NCBI GenBank assembly: GCA_027063295.1
Contig: JAMORZ010000112.1
Location: 1-9,165, forward strand
Direction: 5' to 3'
Origin: Sulfurimonas sp.
GTDB lineage: Bacteria > Campylobacterota > Campylobacteria > Campylobacterales > Sulfurimonadaceae
DNA length: 9,165 nucleotides
The notes under the pieces are model-generated. The model saw only the letters and a list, made by a program, of their open reading frames with translations, had not been told where the DNA came from and made no database searches. Shown here piece by piece: positions 1 to 5,774 of the stretch (within the stretch, counting starts at the first letter, position 1; every line of letters begins with the position of its first letter). Made by a program: the position numbers and the translations under genes.

Positions 1-69
1 TCTGTGTTTGTGGATGGGAATTATAGGGAAAGAATGCTTAAAAGAATATTAAACTATGGGGAGGATTAG
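1..69 (+). CDS. 3' end of an unidentified protein gene (partial)
   Basis: Frame 1 is open from the left edge and ends at TAG (67-69), giving a 22-residue C-terminal piece that is charged and ends in NYGED. Too little is visible to assign a family. It is probably the real end of a gene rather than chance: its stop lies 8 bp from the mnmA stop on the opposite strand, which is the tight convergent spacing expected in a compact genome, and no other gene covers this stretch. I see no hairpin terminator in the 8-bp gap. Alternatively it is a chance open frame at the window edge. Confidence 0.45.
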   Translation, partial: SVFVDGNYRERMLKRILNYGED

Positions 70-77
70 AAAAAATA

Positions 78-1115
78 TTAATTTTCCTTTGTTGATACAA
101 TCCATCCACCTCCAAGAAGCTTATTGCCTTCGTAAAATACGGCTGCTTGTCCTGTTGCTACACCAAATACTGCTTCTTTTAATTGAACATATGCTTTTTG
201 GTCTTTAATCTTTACATTGCATTGAACTGCTTGTGTTCTGTATCTTAATTTTACACTTGCTTGAAAACTATTTTCATGAGTAAACATATTTAAATTATCG
301 AGTTCTACATAATTACATGAAAGCTGATCTCTTGTTCCTACAATAATTTGGTTATCTTTTGCATTTATAGACAATACATAATGAGGTTCACGTGCACCGT
401 GAACACTAAACCCTCTTCTCTTTCCTATAGTATAATGCATATATCCTTTATGCTTACCTACAATTTCTCCATTAATATTTAATACATCACCCTCATTATC
501 AACATTACAATATTTTTGCAACACATCTGTATATGTTGTTTCTACAAAACAGATTTCTGTTGACTCTTTTTGTTTTGCAAAACTCTCTAAATTAATAATT
601 GATTCTGCTATTTTTTTTATTTCACTTTTTTTTCTATCACCTAGCGGGAATTTTAATCGTGGTAAAATATCTTTTTTTACATAAAATAAAAAATAACTTT
701 GATCCTTTGTATCATCATCTGCTTGATAAAAGTATTTTCCATCTGTCTTTATATAATGACCTGTTGCTAAATAGTCAGCATTCACTTCATCGGCATATCT
801 AATCATTTCACCAAATTTCATAGTTCGATTACAAAGAGCACATGGGTTTGGAGTATCCCCATCTTTATAGGTTTGAATAAATGGTTCAAAAACATTTTGA
901 TTAAACTTATCTTCTGCATTAAGTATATGAAGCTTAATACCTAAAAAATCAGCAGCTTTTTGAGCTCGCCCTTGATGCAAATCATGATATTGAGGGTTTG
1001 TATGTAAACGCATATATAATCCTTCAACTTCATACCCCTCCTCTTTTAATAAAAGGGCTGCAATTGTAGAATCAACCCCACCACTCATCCCAAGTAATAC
1101 TTTTTGTTTTTTCAT
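78..1115 (-). CDS. mnmA: tRNA-specific 2-thiouridylase MnmA
   Basis: A cytoplasmic enzyme that adenylates the C2 carbonyl of wobble uridine 34 in tRNA-Lys, -Glu and -Gln and replaces the oxygen with sulfur relayed from a cysteine desulfurase. At 345 residues it is close to the family size (E. coli about 368). The N-terminal PP-loop ATP pyrophosphatase motif SGGVDS is at residues 11-16. The first catalytic cysteine lies in NPCALCNR (C95; C92 is an extra cysteine), ATGHY is at 117-121, and the second, persulfide-carrying cysteine is C189 in STEICF. YTIGKRRG (228-235) starts the central domain, and a C-terminal beta-barrel follows. It is the last gene of the minus-strand run. Its ATG shares one base with the stop of the LOG gene (TAATG), which suggests translational coupling; the Shine-Dalgarno is weak. 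Two A8 tracts (plus-strand T8 at 611-618 and 626-633) encode lysines. Identification is secure. Confidence 0.97.
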   Translation of the reverse strand: MKKQKVLLGMSGGVDSTIAALLLKEEGYEVEGLYMRLHTNPQYHDLHQGRAQKAADFLGIKLHILNAEDKFNQNVFEPFIQTYKDGDTPNPCALCNRTMKFGEMIRYADEVNADYLATGHYIKTDGKYFYQADDDTKDQSYFLFYVKKDILPRLKFPLGDRKKSEIKKIAESIINLESFAKQKESTEICFVETTYTDVLQKYCNVDNEGDVLNINGEIVGKHKGYMHYTIGKRRGFSVHGAREPHYVLSINAKDNQIIVGTRDQLSCNYVELDNLNMFTHENSFQASVKLRYRTQAVQCNVKIKDQKAYVQLKEAVFGVATGQAAVFYEGNKLLGGGWIVSTKEN

Positions 1116-1861
1116 TATTTTTGCTCTAAACTTGAAAGTGCTTTATAATATCCTGTATTTTTTAATCCAACATCTTCCAACACTGCAATCTGTTTTTTCA
1201 ACGACATTCCAATATCTTCTACTACACTCTCTAAATCATCAGTCAAATGTATAAGATCAACATCATCTTGATCTATCATTCCTTGATCCAGCAATTTCTC
1301 TTTTATAAAATCTATCAAAGGTTTAAAAAACTCTGTACCAATAACGAAAATTTTCACACCTGTTACTTTTTTTGTTTGAACAAGGGTAAGAGCTTCAAAA
1401 AGTTCATCTAATGTTCCAAACCCCCCTGGAAAAATTACATATGCCATAGAATATTTTACAAGCATCACTTTGCGAGAAAAAAAATAATCAAACTGGAGCT
1501 CTTTTGTGGTAAAAGGATTTGCTACTTGCTCCATTGGTAAATCAATATTAAGACCTATTGATTCTACATTTTTATGACTATATGCACCACGATTAGCAGC
1601 TTCCATAATCCCAGGACCTCCACCAGTCATAATATTATAACCTTTTGCAGCTAACATTGATGCTAATTCTTGTGCTTTTTTGTAGTAAATATCATCCTCT
1701 TTTGTTCTTGCACTTCCAAATACAGTTACAGTTGGACCAAGCTCACCAAGTTCATCAAAACCTTTCACAAAATCAGCTAAAATCTTAAATACACTCCATA
1801 CATCTGCTGATTTTACATCTTTTATATATTTTTTTGTTAAACTTGTTTCAGTTGCTTTCAT
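1115..1861 (-). CDS. LOG family (TIGR00730-type) nucleotide phosphoribohydrolase, formerly 'lysine decarboxylase'-like
   Basis: A Rossmann-fold protein of the LOG family, whose studied members cleave the N-glycosidic bond of nucleoside 5'-monophosphates (cytokinin riboside phosphates in plants; purine or pyrimidine nucleotides for bacterial PpnN). The family signatures are clear: GGGPGIMEA at 80-88, SRK with R130 as the likely catalytic arginine, and PGGFGTLDE at 145-153 with E153 as the conserved acid. The old label 'lysine decarboxylase' rests on a misread motif and should not be used. At 248 residues it is longer than short plant-type LOGs (about 190), with some 40 residues ahead of the first beta strand (TVTVFGSAR, 44-52). 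It starts one base after the fliY stop, with an AAGGGA Shine-Dalgarno (1866-1871) inside the last fliY codons. It overlaps mnmA by one base. The true substrate cannot be told from sequence. Confidence 0.9.
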   Translation of the reverse strand: MKATETSLTKKYIKDVKSADVWSVFKILADFVKGFDELGELGPTVTVFGSARTKEDDIYYKKAQELASMLAAKGYNIMTGGGPGIMEAANRGAYSHKNVESIGLNIDLPMEQVANPFTTKELQFDYFFSRKVMLVKYSMAYVIFPGGFGTLDELFEALTLVQTKKVTGVKIFVIGTEFFKPLIDFIKEKLLDQGMIDQDDVDLIHLTDDLESVVEDIGMSLKKQIAVLEDVGLKNTGYYKALSSLEQK

Positions 1862-1862
1862 T

Positions 1863-2744
1863 TTATCCCTTTAATTGTACTAAACGCTCTTTTTTCGTCC
1901 CTATTGATGTAATCTGTATTCCAAAGTTTCCATCTACTATAACAACTTCACCTTGAGCAATAACATGATTATCAACTAAAATTTCCAGTGGGTCATTTGC
2001 AAGTTGATCTAATTCAATAACAGAACCTATATCCATATTTAAAACATCTTTTAATAACATTCGCTTTTTTCCAATACGCACACGTACTGGTAATTTTACA
2101 TCCATAATAAGAGCTATATTATTCATCTCTTCTTCACTAAGTTTTACACTTTCTGAAGCACAATCATTGTCTTGATTTTCTGAAGATGAAGCCGAAGGAG
2201 TTGAAGATGAAGCTTCATCGTTTTTTTCTTCTATCCCATTAACAGCTTTATAAAGAGAATCATCAAGAATAAACATTAGTAAAGAGTGTAGTTCTCCAAG
2301 CCCAAATTTATATACATACATCCTGCTAAATGCTTCTAAACTAACCTCAGCATCATCACTTATAAGTTCAATGCTTTCAATGTTGAATGAAAGTACAGGC
2401 AACTCTTTTTGAGCTGATAGAGTATTTGCTATTGCACCAAATATGTTTGATACAATCTCTTTTGTTGCATCTAAATCATCTTCATTAACATCTTCTCTAT
2501 CACTTGCTTCTTCACCCATCATCATATCTGAAAGTGATGCTGAAAGATTTGGTGGCAATGCAACCATAGCATCTGCTTCCACATCTCCACTTACTTTTAG
2601 CTTCACTAAAACAATAGGAGGAATAATATTAGAAATAATACTTAGTTCTTGTTCCTCTTTTAATTCCAATGTTGGTGCTTCTCCAACTAGAGCTTCAATG
2701 GTTCCTACCGTTTCATTCTCAAATAATTTCATAAAGTCACTCAT
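1863..2744 (-). CDS. fliY: Flagellar motor switch protein FliY (CheC-like domain plus FliN/SpoA domain)
   Basis: A cytoplasmic C-ring component that, with FliM and FliG, controls motor rotation and export. It has 293 residues in three parts. Residues 1 to about 170 resemble the CheC/FliM middle domain, with a remnant of the phosphatase signature at D92-x3-E96-x3-N100. A Ser/Asp/Glu-rich linker spans about 172-202 (SSSTPSASSSENQDND). A FliN-type SpoA domain covers about 208-288, starting at MNNIALIMDVKLPVRVRIG and containing the typical VIELDQLANDPLEILVDN stretch. The single CheC-like signature is irregular: E and N are separated by three residues rather than two, so CheY-P phosphatase activity is doubtful. 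It starts 3 bp after the fliM stop; its Shine-Dalgarno GAGGAG is made of the last two fliM codons. It is the FliY of a campylobacterotal FliM-FliY pair; a separate fliN would lie elsewhere. Confidence 0.93.
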   Translation of the reverse strand: MSDFMKLFENETVGTIEALVGEAPTLELKEEQELSIISNIIPPIVLVKLKVSGDVEADAMVALPPNLSASLSDMMMGEEASDREDVNEDDLDATKEIVSNIFGAIANTLSAQKELPVLSFNIESIELISDDAEVSLEAFSRMYVYKFGLGELHSLLMFILDDSLYKAVNGIEEKNDEASSSTPSASSSENQDNDCASESVKLSEEEMNNIALIMDVKLPVRVRIGKKRMLLKDVLNMDIGSVIELDQLANDPLEILVDNHVIAQGEVVIVDGNFGIQITSIGTKKERLVQLKG

Positions 2745-2747
2745 CTA

Positions 2748-3848
2748 CTACTCCTCATCTTCATTCATAGCATCAAATTCATCTTCATTAATAATATCTT
2801 TAACACCAGAGATTTTTTCATGTCTTTGCTTTTCAAAGCTTTCAAGAGCACGTTTTACTGCATCTTTCTCAGTTTCTATTATCTCTTTTATTTGAATAGA
2901 TTTTCTAAAGCGACGAAGCCCTATCTCACCACGGAAACGTTCTTTATTATCTACACTTACAGTTACTATATCATCTGCTGCACTCGACAAACGGATCACA
3001 TCCCCAACATTAAGTGCTAAGATATCTCCCATTGTCAAATCTGCATTTCCAAGGTTTGCTTCTACATTCACTTTTGCACCACCAAGAAGTACTTGAAGTT
3101 CTGTATTTCTACTTTTCTTAGAACTTGTTTCATTGAGCATCAAGTCTCTACTTGCAAGTTTTGGAAGTACCGGTTCTAAAGAGATAACAGGGTAACATAT
3201 ATTCATCATCCCTGAGCTGTGCCCAATAATAATCTCCATAACAACCATCACAACAATCTCATTTTGAGCAACAATTTGTACAACGTTTGGGCTTGATTCT
3301 TTTGACTCAATAGTAGGATAAACCTCCATAACAGGTCCCCATGCTTCTTTGAGTGTACTCATCATAACACGCAAAATGGTCTCAAATAAGCTCAGTTCAA
3401 TATCTGAAAATTCACGTGAAGCATCAAATGGCTCACCTTTTCCACCCAAAAGTCTATCAAGCATTGGAAATGCAATAGAAGGGTTAATCTCTATTACACC
3501 ACTCCCCTCTAATGGTTTCATTGAAAAAACATTAAATGAGGTTGGATTTGGTAGAGACATTAAAAACTCACCATATGTCATCTGATCAACTGAGTGGAGT
3601 TGTATCTCTACAATAGAGCGCATAATAGATGAGATCTGTGAAGCTAAAGAACGTGCCATCTTATCATGAACACCACGAAATGCACGAAGTTGTTCTTTAG
3701 AGACCCTGTTAGGACGTTTAAAATCATAAAGTGTTACTTGTCTTTGAGGTAAAAGGTTATCATCTGCACTCTCTAAGACATCATCACCTTCATCTTCAAC
3801 GACATCTAAAAGAGCATCAATCTCCTCTTGTGAAAGTATATCAGCCAT
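2748..3848 (-). CDS. fliM: Flagellar motor switch protein FliM
   Basis: The C-ring switch protein that binds phosphorylated CheY and passes the signal to FliG. The N-terminal CheY-P binding segment LSQEEIDALL is at residues 5-14, followed by an acidic linker. The middle domain (about 45-230) carries the FliG-contacting GGKG motif at 135-138. The C-terminal SpoA domain covers about 245-320 (TELQVLLGGAKVNVEANLG and VGDVIRLSSAADD). At 366 residues it is about 30 longer than the E. coli protein, mainly because of a charged tail (about 322-366) that ends in a very acidic EDEFDAMNEDEE. Its ATG lies 8 bp inside the end of fliA and is preceded by GGAG and AAGAAG, so translation is probably coupled to fliA. 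It is read together with fliY just downstream. Confidence 0.97.
   Translation of the reverse strand: MADILSQEEIDALLDVVEDEGDDVLESADDNLLPQRQVTLYDFKRPNRVSKEQLRAFRGVHDKMARSLASQISSIMRSIVEIQLHSVDQMTYGEFLMSLPNPTSFNVFSMKPLEGSGVIEINPSIAFPMLDRLLGGKGEPFDASREFSDIELSLFETILRVMMSTLKEAWGPVMEVYPTIESKESSPNVVQIVAQNEIVVMVVMEIIIGHSSGMMNICYPVISLEPVLPKLASRDLMLNETSSKKSRNTELQVLLGGAKVNVEANLGNADLTMGDILALNVGDVIRLSSAADDIVTVSVDNKERFRGEIGLRRFRKSIQIKEIIETEKDAVKRALESFEKQRHEKISGVKDIINEDEFDAMNEDEE
2751..2756 (-). promoter_or_regulatory. Ribosome binding site of fliY inside fliM
   Basis: GAGGAG, six bases before the fliY ATG, is also the final Glu-Glu codon pair of fliM. It fixes the fliY start and means fliY initiation requires ribosomes finishing fliM to clear the site. 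Confidence 0.7.
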
Positions 3849-4536
3849 CTTCTTTTGCTCCTATACTCTCTTTTATTTTTTGAATTACAGCCTTATGAAT
3901 TTGAGAGATTCTTGATTCTGTTATTTCAAGAACCTCACTAATCTCTTTAAGAGTCAACTCTTCAAAATAATAAAGTTGTATAATCATCTGCTCACGCTCT
4001 TTAAATGTAGTAAGAACTGTTTTTATCACATCAATTAATTGCTCTTTTTCTACTTCAGCAAGTGCTGCACCTTCATCACCAACTTGCAATTGATCGTGCA
4101 ATGGCATAACTGTATAGATAGTAGATGCAACACGTGCTTCATGAACTTTTTCTACACTTTCATCTAATATTTCAGCTAATTCTTCATCTGTTGGTTCTTC
4201 ATCATGCTCTACACGATACTCTTCAATCGCATAATCGATAGCTTTTACAAGTTTACGACTTGCTCTAGAGAGAATATCAAGACTTCTAAGATAATCAAGC
4301 ATAGCTCCATAAACACGTTTTTTTGCGTATCCCCAAAAATTATCATTGAGCTTTTCATCATATCTTCGAGCTAATTTAATAAGTTCTTCTGTCCCAATCG
4401 CAGAAAGATCTAAAAAATCAACACTACTTGGCAAACGTTCTTTAAGTCTAAAAGCCATAGCTTTGACTGCAGGCAGGTATTGAATAGCTAATTCATCCTC
4501 TTGATGTTTTAAATCTTGTAGATAAGCGTTTACCAT
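3841..4536 (-). CDS. fliA: RNA polymerase sigma factor FliA (sigma-28)
   Basis: The sigma-70 family factor that directs RNA polymerase to late flagellar promoters (flagellin, filament and some motor genes) and is held by the anti-sigma factor FlgM until the hook is finished. Its 231 residues match the usual FliA length. Region 2 runs from about 15 to 92, with the diagnostic stretch FWGYAKKRVYGAMLDYLR at 67-84 (core binding and -10 recognition). Region 3 is about 93-160. Region 4 ends in the helix-turn-helix LTLKEISEVLEITESRISQIH (195-214). It shares one base with the preceding membrane-protein gene (TAATG). The nearest Shine-Dalgarno-like AAGGTGG is about 10 nt from the ATG, so re-initiation may matter. 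Its place inside an operon of early flagellar and housekeeping genes implies transcription by the housekeeping sigma rather than by itself. Confidence 0.96.
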   Translation of the reverse strand: MVNAYLQDLKHQEDELAIQYLPAVKAMAFRLKERLPSSVDFLDLSAIGTEELIKLARRYDEKLNDNFWGYAKKRVYGAMLDYLRSLDILSRASRKLVKAIDYAIEEYRVEHDEEPTDEELAEILDESVEKVHEARVASTIYTVMPLHDQLQVGDEGAALAEVEKEQLIDVIKTVLTTFKEREQMIIQLYYFEELTLKEISEVLEITESRISQIHKAVIQKIKESIGAKEDG

Positions 4537-4880
4537 TATGCTGTTGCCACCTTATCTTCTTCTCTCTCATCAGAATTCATTTTAATTGCAATATCTGTAA
4601 TTTTAATTGCAGAATCAATAAGTTTTTCTCTTTTGTTAATCTCTTTTACAAATCTATCTAACTCTTTTTCATGAGTCTCTTTTGGAAAAAAATATGCTTT
4701 GGATGTAATTGTCTTGAAATACAGAGCAATGATGATATGGGAAAAAAGATAAAAAAAAGTTGTTATAAAAAATGTGTATGTAAGTAATCCTTCTGCATCA
4801 AAAGATTTTAAAATACCAAAGATGATACCTACAAAAAAACCTTGAACCGTAAAGAAATAAACAAAATTTTCACCTAACAT
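4536..4880 (-). CDS. Small two-TM membrane protein of the flhG-fliA interval, unknown function
   Basis: A 114-residue protein I cannot name. TM1 covers about 6-24 and TM2 about 32-54. The lysines after TM2 predict a hairpin with both ends in the cytoplasm. Residues 62-113 form a charged, helical, probably coiled-coil tail; part of it repeats with a seven-residue period (AIKITDI then AIKMNSD), matching an 11-bp direct repeat in the DNA (4580-4590 and 4601-4611). The start is an ATG preceded by a G-rich Shine-Dalgarno (GGGGG, 4885-4889) and set 18 bp after the flhG stop; the end shares one base with fliA. From memory, C. jejuni has a small membrane protein (Cj0062c) at the same place between flhG and fliA, so it appears to be a conserved lineage gene. 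A role in flagellar placement or FliA/FlhG regulation is inferred from position only. Confidence 0.85.
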   Translation of the reverse strand: MLGENFVYFFTVQGFFVGIIFGILKSFDAEGLLTYTFFITTFFYLFSHIIIALYFKTITSKAYFFPKETHEKELDRFVKEINKREKLIDSAIKITDIAIKMNSDEREEDKVATA

Positions 4881-4898
4881 AGATCCCCCGAAATACGA

Positions 4899-5774
4899 CT
4901 AAAAATGCTTCATCAATCTTTTAAACAGTCCAGAAAGACCACTATCGCTTGAAGTAACTAGCATATCTCGTTCCAATTTAGAAGCTATCACTTTTGCAAT
5001 TGATTCAATATCTACACTTACTCGTGAATTTGGATACTCTACACTAAAAAGTGCTCTTTGTTTTACAGAGCTTGAAACTTTTGCATCTACATTAATCTTA
5101 CCCACTAAATGAAGATCCAAATCAGATCCAATATTAGCATCAGCTACTTTTTTAATTTTATCAAAAACAGCATTTGCTTCTTTTTCACTTTTCACCTGAT
5201 TCATAATCATTCCCACATCATTACGAAGTGTTGCTATGGTTTTAATTGTAGCATAAGCATCAGTAATAGCAGCAGGATCAGGAACAGTTACAACAATAAC
5301 ATCATCAGCTGCATTTAGAAACATCTGAATATGTTCTCCTATACCTGCCCCCGTATCAATAATCATTACATCAAGTTTATCAAGAACCTGGGCTTGTTCC
5401 ATAAAACGTTCAAAAAGTGCTGCATCAGAATACTTAAGTATCTCATCGCCACTCTCACCCGGAATAAGAATAAGATTTCTTGTAATTGGGATCAAAATAT
5501 CACTAACTGTTGCTTCACCACGTAAAACATGTAAGATATTTTTTTTTATTTTTACATTAAACATCACATCAAGATTTGCAAGACCAATATCAGCATCAAA
5601 GATCCCAACATTTAACCCTTGTTTTGAAAGAACATACGCAAGATTTGAGCTTATTGTACTTTTTCCAACACCACCTTTTCCAGATGTTATTGCAATAAAA
5701 CGGGTCTTTTTTGATTTTTTTGATGTACTTGAAGCAACGAGCTCTTCAAGTTTTTCTGCTTGATGCCCCATCAT
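4899..5774 (-). CDS. flhG: MinD-like ATPase FlhG (FleN/YlxH), flagellar number regulator
   Basis: A SIMIBI-class ATPase that dimerises on ATP at the membrane, works against FlhF and limits flagellar number; in Campylobacter it also affects division placement. In its 291 residues the deviant Walker A SGKGGVGKST is at 31-40, FDADIGLANLD at 59-69 (switch I) and DTGAG at 140-144 (switch II). The last 12 residues (LSGLFKRLMKHF, 280-291) form an amphipathic basic helix like the MinD membrane-targeting sequence. The N-terminus has a degenerate version of the FlhF-activating motif DQAxxLR: HQAEKLEEL at 4-12. It overlaps flhF by 4 bp (ATGA). AGGAG lies 6 nt before the first of two adjacent ATG codons; the second ATG is also possible. 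An A9 tract in codons 76-79 is the longest homopolymer I saw in the window. Confidence 0.95.
   Translation of the reverse strand: MMGHQAEKLEELVASSTSKKSKKTRFIAITSGKGGVGKSTISSNLAYVLSKQGLNVGIFDADIGLANLDVMFNVKIKKNILHVLRGEATVSDILIPITRNLILIPGESGDEILKYSDAALFERFMEQAQVLDKLDVMIIDTGAGIGEHIQMFLNAADDVIVVTVPDPAAITDAYATIKTIATLRNDVGMIMNQVKSEKEANAVFDKIKKVADANIGSDLDLHLVGKINVDAKVSSSVKQRALFSVEYPNSRVSVDIESIAKVIASKLERDMLVTSSDSGLSGLFKRLMKHF
5539..5547 (-). repeat. A9 homopolymer tract within flhG
   Basis: A run of nine adenines on the coding strand (nine T on the plus strand) covering the end of codon 76 through codon 79 of flhG (I-K-K-N). It is just downstream of another A-rich codon pair. Gain or loss of one base would frameshift FlhG before its switch II region. 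The window also contains several A8 runs, so this may only reflect base composition. Confidence 0.8.

Noticed and set aside
60..95. Possible bidirectional terminator between the left-edge gene and mnmA
   Set aside because: The stretch is A/T-rich but I could not find a GC-containing inverted repeat able to form a stable hairpin.
611..633. Two A8 tracts in mnmA as slippage sites
   Set aside because: They encode Lys-rich codons in an AT-rich gene, and A7-A8 runs are frequent across the window; nothing distinguishes these.
599..802. Plus-strand frame with a hydrophobic, Phe/Leu-rich product opposite mnmA
   Set aside because: The hydrophobicity comes from the A-rich lysine codons of mnmA read in antisense; there is no ribosome binding site or context for a gene.
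1421..1426. C6 (G6 on the coding strand) run as a poly-G phase-variation tract
   Set aside because: It encodes the conserved Gly-Gly of the PGGFGT motif in the LOG protein and is too short for a typical campylobacterotal contingency tract.
2443..2895. 150-codon plus-strand open frame opposite fliY and fliM
   Set aside because: It is antisense to two certain genes, is Ser/Ile-rich low-complexity as expected from reading the complement, and has no recognisable domain.
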